NCBI RefSeq assembly: GCF_042159835.1
Contig: NZ_JBBVGT010000002.1
Span: 496,001 to 560,000, forward strand
Direction: 5' to 3'
Origin: Albibacterium profundi
Lineage (GTDB): Bacteria; Bacteroidota; Bacteroidia; Sphingobacteriales; Sphingobacteriaceae
Length of the DNA stretch: 64,000 bases
Below the pieces are notes generated by a model. That model saw only the letters and a program-made list of their open reading frames with translations. It did no database searches and was not told the origin of the DNA. The translations under genes were made by a program, and so were the position numbers. Below are positions 32,949-41,713 of this stretch, one piece after another (the first letter of the stretch is position 1; each line of letters begins with the position of its first letter).

Positions 32949-35462
32949 TTAAACAGTGACTTCCGACCATGGCATGGCTCTCTTCTGTCCTCGCATGGTT
33001 TCAAATCTGATTGAAGGATCCGTTTCCTCCGGAGCATTCACAAAGTGGTTGAAGCGTTTGCGGATACCCGGATCTTCCACGGCAGTCTTCCATTCGCATC
33101 TGTAAGACTGAACAAACTGATCCATCTCCGCTTCCCATTTTTCAGCCATATTGAGACTGTCATTTACGATTACATTCCTAAGATATTCTATGCCACCATC
33201 CATTTTATTTAACCAAGTAGCCGTCCGCGTCAAAGGGTCTGCTGTTTTGATATAAAACATTAAGAAACGGTCGAGATACCGGATACAGGTATCACTATCA
33301 ATATCGCTGGCCAGCAATTTTCCATGTTGAGGTTTACTCCCGCCATTGCCACAGACATATAGATTCCAACCCTTTTCAGTTGCAATAATTCCAAAATCCT
33401 TACTCTGTGCCTCAGCGCACTCGCGGATGCAACCGCTTACGGCCGACTTATATTTATGTGGTGCACGTAAGCCCTTATATCGTTCTTCAATCTGTATAGC
33501 AAAACTTACGCTGTCATGGAGGCCAAAACGGCACCAGGTACTCCCAACGCAACTCTTGACCGTCCGCAGCCCTTTTCCATAAGCGTGGCCACTTTCAAAA
33601 CCAGCAGCAATCAACTCTTCCCAGATGAAAGGAAGGTCCTTAACGTGTGCTCCAAACATATCGATACGCTGGCCGCCCGTAATTTTAGTATACAGTCCAT
33701 ACTTATGGGCTACATTTCCGATTACAATCAATTTTTCGGGTGTTATCTCGCCACCAGGAATTCTAGGCACAACTGAATAAGATCCACCCTTTTGGATATT
33801 CGCTAAAAATCGGTCGTTACTATCTTGCGCCGCATCATTCCCCTTCTTTAGAATCATATCGTTCCATATACTTGCCAATAGCGAAGACACCAAAGGCTTG
33901 CAAATCTCGCAGCCATCACCGCTTCCCAGATTGTCCAACACATCATTATAGCTGTCCAATCCATGGATCTTAATTAAATCGTATAGCTCTTGTCTACTCA
34001 GATCGAAATGCTCACACACGACATTTCTGACGTATTTTCCTTTCGATTTCATGGTATACAGCATCAAATCCTTCACCATTGGAACACAACCACCACATCC
34101 GGAACCAGCGCCGGTACATTTCTTAATTGCATCAACCGACTCACAATTCTGATCTGATACCGATTTACAAATGGTGCCCTTGGTAACCCCCTCACAACTA
34201 CAAATTATTGCTTCATCAGGTAGGCCCGCAAGACCATCGGGAGCTGATTTTTCAGTTTTCGCATCAACAATCAAGTCTTCCGGATTTGGTGGCAATACGA
34301 TGTTGTTTACAACGGTTTGTGAAAGAAGGTTATATGCCGACGCATCGCCAACTAAGATCCCACCTAATAGTTTTTTACCGTCATTGCTTACGTTTATGCG
34401 TTTATAAATACCCTTTAATCGATTTTCGAAAACTATGCTTTGCGCAAAGGGTTCGGAAATAAAAGGATCTCCAAAGCTCGCCACATCCACCCCGATCAGC
34501 TTCAGCTTGGTGCTCATATCAAAAGTTTTAAATGTCTTTTGTCCACCCGTTATCGAATCAACCGCTACATCAGCCATCTCATAGCCGGGAGCCACTAGTC
34601 CGTAAGTACAATCCTCAAATAAAGCACATTCACCAATCGCATATATATTACCGTCGGAGCTCTGCATATGTTCGTTTACGACGATACCTCCTCGGTCTCC
34701 AATCGACAACCCACAATCTTTGGCTAGCTGATCTCGCGGTCGAATACCAGCAGAAATAACCAACATATCGGTTTCTAGGCTGCTACCGTCGTCAAATTTT
34801 AAAGCACTTACCTTCTTGTCTCCCGCGATGCCGACGGTCAGCTTGTTCAAATGTATCTGTAAATCCAAATCAGCCAATTGGCTTTCCAGGCCCCCACTTC
34901 CCTGATCATCAATTTGTTTTGGCATTAGTTTAGCTGCCGACTCCACCACGTGCGTCTCAACTAAATCGAGATCTATTAATGCTTTTGCCGCTTCTAAGCC
35001 TAATAGGCCACCGCCCAAAACGCTACCTCGTTTAACTTCTGATGCATAATTTCTAATTTTCTCCAGATCCTCAATCGTTCGGTACACGAAGACACCTTCT
35101 TTTTCTATACCCGAAATGGGTGGCACAAAAGGCGCTGACCCCGTAGCAATCACCAAATAATCGTACGTCTCCAAACGTCCACTCGCAGCTAATACCGATT
35201 TATTATTACGATCGATCTGAACGATCGCATCTCCCAAATTCAACTCAATCTCGTTGTCGGCATACCAAGATTCATCGCACAGTGATAAAGAGTCTGCAGT
35301 CTTCCCACTGAACAATTGGCTCAAATGAACCCGATCATAAGCTCTTTGAGGCTCTTCGCCAAACACTTGGATATAAAAGGAGTGACCTTTCGACTTAATT
35401 TTTTCGCAAAACTTGTAACTGACCATCCCATTTCCAATTACAATTATTTTTTTCGGTTTCAT
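32949..35462 (-). CDS. nirB: Assimilatory nitrite reductase large subunit NirB
   Basis: 837 residues, siroheme flavoprotein reducing nitrite to ammonium with NAD(P)H in the cytosol. The order is an N-terminal FAD domain (IVIGNGMVSYKFCEKI), a second nucleotide-binding motif (GSVLGGGLLGLEAAKAL), a BFD-like [2Fe-2S] domain (CSCEGVTKGTIC, then CTGAGSGCGGC), and the siroheme/[4Fe-4S] domain with CVGSTWC and GCIRECAEAQ. Full length for the family. First gene of nirB-nirD-nirC, divergent from cobA. Confidence 0.96.
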   Translation of the reverse strand: MKPKKIIVIGNGMVSYKFCEKIKSKGHSFYIQVFGEEPQRAYDRVHLSQLFSGKTADSLSLCDESWYADNEIELNLGDAIVQIDRNNKSVLAASGRLETYDYLVIATGSAPFVPPISGIEKEGVFVYRTIEDLEKIRNYASEVKRGSVLGGGLLGLEAAKALIDLDLVETHVVESAAKLMPKQIDDQGSGGLESQLADLDLQIHLNKLTVGIAGDKKVSALKFDDGSSLETDMLVISAGIRPRDQLAKDCGLSIGDRGGIVVNEHMQSSDGNIYAIGECALFEDCTYGLVAPGYEMADVAVDSITGGQKTFKTFDMSTKLKLIGVDVASFGDPFISEPFAQSIVFENRLKGIYKRINVSNDGKKLLGGILVGDASAYNLLSQTVVNNIVLPPNPEDLIVDAKTEKSAPDGLAGLPDEAIICSCEGVTKGTICKSVSDQNCESVDAIKKCTGAGSGCGGCVPMVKDLMLYTMKSKGKYVRNVVCEHFDLSRQELYDLIKIHGLDSYNDVLDNLGSGDGCEICKPLVSSLLASIWNDMILKKGNDAAQDSNDRFLANIQKGGSYSVVPRIPGGEITPEKLIVIGNVAHKYGLYTKITGGQRIDMFGAHVKDLPFIWEELIAAGFESGHAYGKGLRTVKSCVGSTWCRFGLHDSVSFAIQIEERYKGLRAPHKYKSAVSGCIRECAEAQSKDFGIIATEKGWNLYVCGNGGSKPQHGKLLASDIDSDTCIRYLDRFLMFYIKTADPLTRTATWLNKMDGGIEYLRNVIVNDSLNMAEKWEAEMDQFVQSYRCEWKTAVEDPGIRKRFNHFVNAPEETDPSIRFETMRGQKRAMPWSEVTV

Positions 35463-35519
35463 AGGGCTAAAAAATTAGATTTTTTATACTTAATAGCATA
35501 AACACTTAAATTTATACAA

Positions 35520-35527
35520 CAAATATA
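35520..35527 (-). promoter_or_regulatory. Candidate -7 element of the nirBDC operon
   Basis: TATATTTG on the minus strand 58 bp before the nirB ATG, in the very A/T-rich space between nirB and cobA. No TTG at the -33 distance, so an activator may be needed. Confidence 0.45.
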
Positions 35528-35637
35528 TAGTTTTTTTTATATTAATATAATATTCACACATATTTTTTATGATATTTGCTAATATTATCCATGAATTTCT
35601 AATTTCCATAAAAATATTTAAATTAAATTATATCATA

Positions 35638-36432
35638 ATGAACGTAAAATCAGAAAATGGCAAATTATTTATTGTAGGATCTGGTCCGGGAGACCCAAAA
35701 CTACTAACATTGGCCGCTTTAGAGACTATAAAATCGGCAGACGTCATACTTTATGACAATTTAGTAAACAAATCGCTGTTAAACTTTGCAAAAAAGACAT
35801 GTATTAAGGTTTTTGTTGGCAAAAAACCTTATGAAAACACCATAAGTCAATCAGAAATCAATGATTTAATCAGATTTTATGCACTTTCAGTCGAAAATAT
35901 CGTCCGATTAAAGGGTGGAGACCCTCATATTTTCGGTCGTGGCTATGAAGAACTCCAGTTTGCGAAAGAAAACAATATATGTGCTAGCTATATTCCTGGA
36001 ATTAGTAGCATGCAAACTACGGGCCTACACGATATCCCCCTCACCTATCGGGGAATCAGTACTGGGGTCTGGGCTATTACGGGCACTAGGAAAGACGGAT
36101 CGTTGGCGGCCGATCTTCACCTTGCCGCACGGAGCACATCAACCATAGTCATTTACATGGGCATGAGCAAATTAGCAGAAATTGCTCAGATCTATCAGGA
36201 AGCAGGAAAAGGCCACACCTCTGCTTGCATTATAGAGAACGGTTCTTTGGAAACCCAACGAAAGCTAATCTGCAAGGTAAAAGATCTGAATAAAGAGGCT
36301 ACTAGACAAAATTTTGCCAACCCAGCAATCATCGTCATTGGTGATGTTGTAGCGTTGGCTGAGGAACAGGAAACATTAGAGGAATTGCTTATCGGCCCTC
36401 TGGATGAAAGCAAAAATTTCTTTGAAGGTTAA
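35638..36432 (+). CDS. cobA: Uroporphyrinogen-III C-methyltransferase
   Basis: Methylates uroporphyrinogen III to precorrin-2, the entry to siroheme, the cofactor of NirB. 264 residues without the CysG dehydrogenase/ferrochelatase part. Signatures are VGSGPGDPKLLTLAALETI at the N-terminus, VRLKGGDPHIFGRGYEEL, and ENGSLETQR; the middle contains the PGISSM loop. The frame is open up to 35569 but the ATG at 35638 directly precedes the conserved start. It stands divergent from nirB and its 3-prime end overlaps that of the AraC gene by 44 bp. Confidence 0.95.
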   Translation: MNVKSENGKLFIVGSGPGDPKLLTLAALETIKSADVILYDNLVNKSLLNFAKKTCIKVFVGKKPYENTISQSEINDLIRFYALSVENIVRLKGGDPHIFGRGYEELQFAKENNICASYIPGISSMQTTGLHDIPLTYRGISTGVWAITGTRKDGSLAADLHLAARSTSTIVIYMGMSKLAEIAQIYQEAGKGHTSACIIENGSLETQRKLICKVKDLNKEATRQNFANPAIIVIGDVVALAEEQETLEELLIGPLDESKNFFEG

Positions 36433-37231
36433 GCCCGGCAAACTTGGCCGGTGAAGTACCCGTATAATATTTAAAATCTTTGTTTAAATGGCTTTGATCG
36501 TGATAACCAAACTTATAAATCACATCAAACCAATCCACCTCCTTTAATTCCTTACCTGAAATATAAGTAATGACCTGTTTGAAACGCAGAAACCTCATTA
36601 ATTCTTTCGGTGAGTAGCCGGTATATTTTCTAAATCGCTTCTGAATGGTTCTTTCTGACACGGCATGATCGTGGGCGATGACCTTAACGGGATTAAAGGC
36701 AGTATCCAATGAAGGAATAGCATCCAACAGCGGCAAGGCACCAGTAGAAGAGGGGTTTAAATGAGTAATTAAGTAGTTGCTCATCCAATCTACCCTTTCC
36801 TTATTCGTCGACAGTTCCGAAAGCGCCTTCCAAATCTTCTCTAGCGTGGAATTATAGGTTGCCACTTCCTTTTCACTTAATTTCCCCTCTGACATCCCCT
36901 CAATTGACAGTGAAAAGAAACGATAAAAACCATCGTAAATAAAAGGCAATACCAAAAATTCGGACCCTACCGCGATTTCATAATTCATTATTTTCCGCAA
37001 GGGACCAATTACAGCAATTTTTTCTAGCGAATGATCCAGTATTTCACTTTCTCCGAACGAACAGTGGATAGGTGATCCAAAACTAAAGATGATCATCATT
37101 TCTAACGAGGGAGGGTAATGGTAGGAAACGGAATTGTCTATTTCGTGAGCATCGACATAATAAAATCTGCTAATCACATTCTTAAGGCGCTCATCAACCG
37201 CCACGTTTTCACCAATAAATAAAGCTTCCAT
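36389..37231 (-). CDS. AraC-family transcriptional regulator
   Basis: 280 residues. The C-terminal AraC-type double helix-turn-helix is clear (VSERTIQKRFRKYTGYSPKELMRFLRFKQVI, then DVIYKFGYHDQSHLNKDFKYYTGTSPAKF). The N-terminal half is a ligand-binding beta-barrel-type domain with no family I can name (DUF6597-like in general shape). ATG at 37231 preferred over the upstream TTG/ATG at 37324, since the extra residues are hydrophobic and A/T-rich. It is divergent from the epimerase gene, its probable target, and tail-to-tail overlapped by cobA. Confidence 0.88.
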   Translation of the reverse strand: MEALFIGENVAVDERLKNVISRFYYVDAHEIDNSVSYHYPPSLEMMIIFSFGSPIHCSFGESEILDHSLEKIAVIGPLRKIMNYEIAVGSEFLVLPFIYDGFYRFFSLSIEGMSEGKLSEKEVATYNSTLEKIWKALSELSTNKERVDWMSNYLITHLNPSSTGALPLLDAIPSLDTAFNPVKVIAHDHAVSERTIQKRFRKYTGYSPKELMRFLRFKQVITYISGKELKEVDWFDVIYKFGYHDQSHLNKDFKYYTGTSPAKFAGLNLQRNFCFHPEGR

Positions 37232-37322
37232 TCTTGTTCGTTTTCTTACAATTATCGAGAATAACCGTGTCGTACATTTGTTAAACAATCGAAATATAAA
37301 TTTATAAATAAAAAAGAAAATC

Positions 37323-38261
37323 ATGGCAATTCACACCATATTAGGAGCAAATGGCACCATCGCCAATGCATTGCTACCTATCTTAAAGGAAAATAATCAT
37401 AGCATCCGGCTCGCATCGAGAAACCCGAAGACGATTATAGGCGTAGAAAATATTAAAGCGGATGTTTTAAACTACAACGAAGTACTGTCCGCGGCAAATG
37501 GCTCTGATATTGTCTATCTATTGGTAGGGATTCAATACAATGCGAAGATATGGGCAAGAGATTGGCCGCAAATCATAGCCAACGTAATAAATGCCTGTAA
37601 AACTACGGGTGCCAAACTTGTCTTTTTCGACAATGCCTATATGTACGGAAAAGTGGAAGGTAACATTACGGAAGAGACACCTTATAATCCGTCTAGTAAA
37701 AAAGGGGCCGTAAGAGCGAAAGTGGCGAAGACCATTCACGAAGAAGTGACAAGGAACAACTTTCAAGCGATCATTGCACGGGCGGCCGACTTTTACGGCC
37801 CGGAAGTAACCGAGAAAAGCGCTCCCGGATTATTGGTGTTCATGAATCTTAAGAAAAAGAAGAAAGCACAGTGGATGATTAATCCCCATGTGCCCCGAAC
37901 ATTTAATTATGTGCCCGATGCTGCAAAAGCCCTCTATTTATTAGCGACAACAGATGAAGCATATGGGCAAGTATGGCATTTACCAACAGCGCCTAAGGCA
38001 CTGAGTGGAAACGAATTTGTCAGAGAAGCTGCTAAACATATCGGTACAACCGACAAGATGTTCGTGTTACCGAAATGGCTATTAAAAACACTTGGATTAT
38101 TTAATCCATTTATTAATGAGATGAACGAGCTAAACTATCAAGACGAATATCCCTTTGAATTTGATTCGAGCAAATTTAATAAAGCATTCCATTTTAAACC
38201 GACATCATATGAGGAAGGCATAAAGAAAACAGCCCAATGGTTTAAAGAAAACAGTGCCTAG
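37323..38261 (+). CDS. NAD-dependent epimerase/dehydratase-type SDR
   Basis: 312 residues, extended short-chain dehydrogenase fold. The NAD-binding region HTILGANGTIANALLPIL replaces the classical GxxGxxG by GANGTI, and the active-site area has YMYGKVEG (YxxxK). Late segments (RTFNYVPDAAKALYLLATT, YGQVWHLP) fit NAD-dependent sugar or quinone oxidoreductases. Divergent, 91 bp, from the AraC regulator gene, which probably controls it. Confidence 0.85.
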   Translation: MAIHTILGANGTIANALLPILKENNHSIRLASRNPKTIIGVENIKADVLNYNEVLSAANGSDIVYLLVGIQYNAKIWARDWPQIIANVINACKTTGAKLVFFDNAYMYGKVEGNITEETPYNPSSKKGAVRAKVAKTIHEEVTRNNFQAIIARAADFYGPEVTEKSAPGLLVFMNLKKKKKAQWMINPHVPRTFNYVPDAAKALYLLATTDEAYGQVWHLPTAPKALSGNEFVREAAKHIGTTDKMFVLPKWLLKTLGLFNPFINEMNELNYQDEYPFEFDSSKFNKAFHFKPTSYEEGIKKTAQWFKENSA

Positions 38262-38271
38262 GCGGCATGCC

Positions 38272-38640
38272 CTAATTTACACCTCTAAACCATTCTTCAA
38301 ATTTAGGGCCTAAGATCGGCACTGGTTTGGCCTTGCCACTTAATGCATTAACGAGTCCTATAATCCACATAATAAATAGGAGAACCCAGCCAACCGCAAA
38401 TGCAAACCAACCGATATAAGGTATAATATTGAGAACACCGATGATCAGTGATGCTATGTTGAGTCCCAAAGATTGTCTGATATGAAAAGACGCGAATGCA
38501 TTCTTTTTATCGTTATTTAACACAATGGCGATGATAAGGCCTATAACTGAAATGTAGGCTATAATGGCCGTTGTCTTTCCATCGTTAATGGTCTTCTCAT
38601 CAAGGATTGGAAGAATAGGGTCATTTTTAGGAAATTCCAT
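38272..38640 (-). CDS. DUF4870-type small membrane protein
   Basis: 122 residues with three hydrophobic segments (TTAIIAYISVIGLIIAIVL, LGLNIASLIIGVLNIIPYIG, AFAVGWVLLFIMWIIGLVNAL). The motif HIRQSLGLNI and the overall pattern fit the Tic20-like DUF4870 family. Function unknown. Convergent with the epimerase gene, 10 bp apart. Confidence 0.8.
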   Translation of the reverse strand: MEFPKNDPILPILDEKTINDGKTTAIIAYISVIGLIIAIVLNNDKKNAFASFHIRQSLGLNIASLIIGVLNIIPYIGWFAFAVGWVLLFIMWIIGLVNALSGKAKPVPILGPKFEEWFRGVN

Positions 38641-38731
38641 AATTGTCTGATCTAAAGTACCATATAAAAATAGATTATATTTTTCATAATATAAAATTCA
38701 GATTTATATCTTTGATGTGCAGAACAACGTT

Positions 38732-39070
38732 ATGATAAATTATAATAACAAATTTTTTAAACCAGTCCGCACTACCGCAAATGGCGAAACCTCTAGAGAC
38801 ACGGTTTTTCATTACAGACAATCGGGCAATGTACTAACGGCAGAATATTCAGGCGGCAAAATCTCGGCGGGCCATTTAATCGGCCTGGTAAATGAGCAAG
38901 GCGATATCGACATGCACTACCATCAAATCAACGACCAAGGAGAATTGATGATCGGTGTTTGCCATTCAACCCCCGAAATGCTGGCCAATGGAAAAATAAG
39001 GCTCCATGAGAAATGGCAATGGACCTCCGGAGATAAAACAAGCGGCGAATCTATCCTCGATGAAGTTTAA
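38732..39070 (+). CDS. Small conserved protein, N-acetylglutamate-synthase-like annotation family
   Basis: 112 residues. It reads as one beta-strand-rich domain with repeated two-residue turns (YNNKFFKPVRTTANGETSRDTVFHYRQSGNVLTAEYSGGKI, then HLIGLVNEQGDIDMHYHQIN). Similar short proteins are sometimes labelled N-acetylglutamate synthase in Bacteroidota, but nothing here resembles an acetyltransferase, so I leave the role open. ATG at 38732 is preferred to the GTG at 38717. No signal peptide. Confidence 0.7.
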   Translation: MINYNNKFFKPVRTTANGETSRDTVFHYRQSGNVLTAEYSGGKISAGHLIGLVNEQGDIDMHYHQINDQGELMIGVCHSTPEMLANGKIRLHEKWQWTSGDKTSGESILDEV

Positions 39071-39075
39071 AGCGT

Positions 39076-39327
39076 CTATCGTAGCTTATCGATCTCCTCA
39101 GCCAATTTATGATCTTTTTCGGTGACAATGTCGCCTTTATCATGTGTACTTAACCAAAACTCAAGCGTGTTATACTCGTTTGTCCAACGAGGATGATGAT
39201 TGTTCTTTTCTGCCACAAAAGCTACTTTAAGCATAAAGGCAAAAGCCTCCTGAAAGTCACTAAATATAAATTTCTTATAAAGCTTTTCATCCACTACCTT
39301 CCAGTCTTCTTGTGATATCTTTTCCAT
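39076..39327 (-). CDS. phhB: Pterin-4-alpha-carbinolamine dehydratase
   Basis: 83-residue enzyme that dehydrates 4a-hydroxytetrahydrobiopterin, regenerating the cofactor of phenylalanine hydroxylase. The signature is KNNHHPRWTNEYNTLEFWLSTHDKG, with the two catalytic His and the third His in THDKG. The frame extends upstream to 39432 but the ATG at 39327 gives the family's start. No aromatic amino acid hydroxylase is in the window. Confidence 0.9.
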   Translation of the reverse strand: MEKISQEDWKVVDEKLYKKFIFSDFQEAFAFMLKVAFVAEKNNHHPRWTNEYNTLEFWLSTHDKGDIVTEKDHKLAEEIDKLR

Positions 39328-39397
39328 TTTCAATATATTAGGGCCATAGATTATATGCTCTAACAAAGAAATCAATTTTAAGTTTACAAAAACCCAG

Positions 39398-39616
39398 ATG
39401 TTGCAGGCGCTCGACTTCGTATTAACTTCCATTCACCTCATCATTATTATCTTTAACTTAAGTGGGTGGATATGGAAACGTACCAGACGTTTGCACTTAT
39501 ACGTTATTCTATTGACGGCATTCTCGTGGCTCGGTTTAGGCATTTGGTTTGGAATTGGCTATTGCCCAATTACCGATCTGCTTTATTCTTGCCGCTATTC
39601 TGTCCTTTTATGTTAA
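39398..39616 (+). pseudogene. Truncated DUF2784-like membrane protein
   Basis: 72 codons. The start (LQALDFVLTSIHLIIIIFNLSGWIWKRTRRLHL) and the segment WLGLGIWFGIGYCPITD match my memory of DUF2784 membrane proteins, which continue for another 40-60 residues with a second conserved part. Here the frame runs into unrelated residues and stops soon after CPITD, so I read it as a 3-prime truncated remnant. Another frame continues to 39651 without similarity I can see. Confidence 0.5.
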
Positions 39617-39647
39617 TTTTAGACATCACAAACCCAAATAGTACTTC

Positions 39648-40733
39648 ATGAAACATCTTATCGTCGCACTAATTGCTGTATTTCTCTCTTTACCGACTTT
39701 CGCTCAAAAACCGATAAAGCTTGCTATCGCCGGACTCAGTCACGGGCATGTTGACTGGATATTTAATCGAAAAGAAAAGAGCGATATACGGCTTGTTGGC
39801 ATTTATGAAACCAATAAAGAATTGATAGACCGATACGCCGAACGTTATGGGCTTGACCGAGCGCTGTTCTTTACGGATCTTGATGAAATGCTTGATCAGG
39901 TCGCCCCCGACGCAGTCTCCGCTTTCGGAGCAATCAGCGAGCATATCACCGTGGTCAGAGCCTGCGCGCCGAAGAGAATCCATGTGATGGTAGAAAAACC
40001 GCTGGCAACGAATTTTGCCGATGCGAAGGAAATACAGCAGTTAGCTCAGAAAAACAACATTCATGTTTTAACAAATTTCGAAACCTCCTGGTATTCCAGC
40101 AACCAACATGTAAATAAGCTCCTTCAAGAAGGCCAGCTTGGGGAAATTCGAAAGGTGATGGTTAACGATGGACATCAAGGACCTAAAGAGATCGGTGTAA
40201 GTGAGGAATTTCTTGAAATCCTAACCGACCCCAGAAAAAATGGCGCCGGTGCCTTAGTCGACTTCGGATGTTATGGAGCCAATCTAATGACCTGGTTACT
40301 TAAGGGAGAAAGACCCATTTCCGTCACCGCTGTCACCCACCAAAATAAACCTCAGATATACAAAGAGGTAGACGACGAAGCCTCCATTATTTTGCAATAC
40401 CCAAAAGCGCAATGCATTATACAAGCGTCGTGGAACTGGCCTTTCTCTAGAAAGGATATGGAAGTGTATGGCGATAACGGATATGCGATTGCCGTTAATG
40501 CTACAAATGTACGTCAGCGTCTACAAGAAAACTCAAAGGAACAGCACTTGAAATTAGATTCAAGACCTGCTCCTTTTGATGATCCCTTCTCTCTCTTGGG
40601 CGCCGTAGTTAACAATCAACTGAAGCCTGAAGAATATAGAATGTATGGATTGGATATTAACGTTACCGTCGTAGAGATTTTGGAAGCGGCAATACAATCG
40701 GCAAAGCAGAATAAAACAATTTATCTTGACTAA
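39648..40733 (+). CDS. Exported Gfo/Idh/MocA-family oxidoreductase
   Basis: 361 residues with a signal peptide (KHLIVALIAVFLSLPTFAQ), so it acts in the periplasm or is lipid-free surface-exported. The NAD(P)-binding region is IKLAIAGLSHGHVDWIF, the second conserved region is VMVEKPLATNFADAKEIQ (EKP motif), and the C-terminal domain has GGxLxDFG-like GAGALVDFGCYGANL. Such proteins oxidise sugars or glycosides, often at C3. Its 3-prime end overlaps the gene on the opposite strand by 4 bp. Confidence 0.9.
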   Translation: MKHLIVALIAVFLSLPTFAQKPIKLAIAGLSHGHVDWIFNRKEKSDIRLVGIYETNKELIDRYAERYGLDRALFFTDLDEMLDQVAPDAVSAFGAISEHITVVRACAPKRIHVMVEKPLATNFADAKEIQQLAQKNNIHVLTNFETSWYSSNQHVNKLLQEGQLGEIRKVMVNDGHQGPKEIGVSEEFLEILTDPRKNGAGALVDFGCYGANLMTWLLKGERPISVTAVTHQNKPQIYKEVDDEASIILQYPKAQCIIQASWNWPFSRKDMEVYGDNGYAIAVNATNVRQRLQENSKEQHLKLDSRPAPFDDPFSLLGAVVNNQLKPEEYRMYGLDINVTVVEILEAAIQSAKQNKTIYLD

Positions 40734-41653
40734 AGGTAGATTTGAATGCCGCCGATAAATCCAATATTCACAGCGCTCATCTCACCATCACTCAAACTCT
40801 TTTTCCAGATGGTATTTTTGATCATCTCCTTTCCGTCTTCCGTGTTTGTAAAAATATGGGAAGCAACAGGACCGGCATAGATTTCAATCGACTCAGACAA
40901 TTTGTAAGCTGGTAATAGTCGCAAGGAATTTTTATTATACATACCGCCTTCAAAATCAATCAAACCAGAACCAATTACCTCCATGTTCAAGGTAAAAGCA
41001 CCTCTTGACAATAAATGAGCTCCTATACCGCCTTCAAACGCATATTTCTGTTCACCGTTCTGTAGATTATACCCCAATCCGATAATTCCATATAAAACTC
41101 GACCTCCCGACCGAAAGGACGCTAGAATTGTCTGATCATCGTCTACACTTAGGCCAATCGACATCGTTCCATTTTTAATGATATTAACGAGCCCGACCGG
41201 ATAATCACTGCTGTCGGCAATATTCATTAGTCCGGCAAACTGAACGCCATCTACTGTTCCTGCCTTATTAAGTAGGCCGGCAATTTGAACACCACTCACA
41301 TGTCCCTTAGCAAGATTTAACAGCCCAGCCATCTGAATTCCCTTTGCGTTGTGATATTGATTTAGAATTCCTGCAAACTGAGCACCTTGTGCGTCCTCTT
41401 TAATTAAATTGGCTATACCCGCCATACTGAACCCTCTTTCATTTTTTGAAAGCCCTGCAAGTCCGTGCACAGATAATACATTGGAATATTCTCCCGCATG
41501 TACACCATGATTACTGATCGGATAAATTAATCCAATATGGATATTGTGCATGAAGCCTTTAGTCTGATCAGATTCTTGTGCGAAAGACGTGTCTATAAAG
41601 GAAAATAAACTGAGGCTGATACCTATTGCAATAGCAATTAATTGTGATTTCAT
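40730..41653 (-). CDS. Exported protein with surface repeats (LA_2272-like)
   Basis: 307 residues with a signal peptide ending at about residue 26 (TSFAQ). Residues 74-162 are repeats of about 18-22 residues around the pattern G-hydrophobic-Q-x-A-G-L-x-N (GVQIAGLLNKA, GVQFAGLMNIA), as in LA_2272-type surface repeat proteins. The C-terminal part reads as beta-barrel strands (YAFEGGIGAHLLSRGAFTLNMEVIG, SIEIYAGPVASHIF). It appears to be a shortened paralogue of the upstream STN protein (same end: EIYAGPxxxxF). Last gene of the ECF sigma-FecR-STN run. Confidence 0.75.
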   Translation of the reverse strand: MKSQLIAIAIGISLSLFSFIDTSFAQESDQTKGFMHNIHIGLIYPISNHGVHAGEYSNVLSVHGLAGLSKNERGFSMAGIANLIKEDAQGAQFAGILNQYHNAKGIQMAGLLNLAKGHVSGVQIAGLLNKAGTVDGVQFAGLMNIADSSDYPVGLVNIIKNGTMSIGLSVDDDQTILASFRSGGRVLYGIIGLGYNLQNGEQKYAFEGGIGAHLLSRGAFTLNMEVIGSGLIDFEGGMYNKNSLRLLPAYKLSESIEIYAGPVASHIFTNTEDGKEMIKNTIWKKSLSDGEMSAVNIGFIGGIQIYL

Positions 41654-41713
41654 ATTTTGTCTTATTTATAGATAAGACAATCTTGTTGGCATTTACCCCT
41701 ATGTTACGTTCAA

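Noticed and set aside
39466..39651. Second small frame overlapping the DUF2784-like remnant
   Set aside because: Only the +1 shifted continuation; the residues show no family and no membrane pattern.
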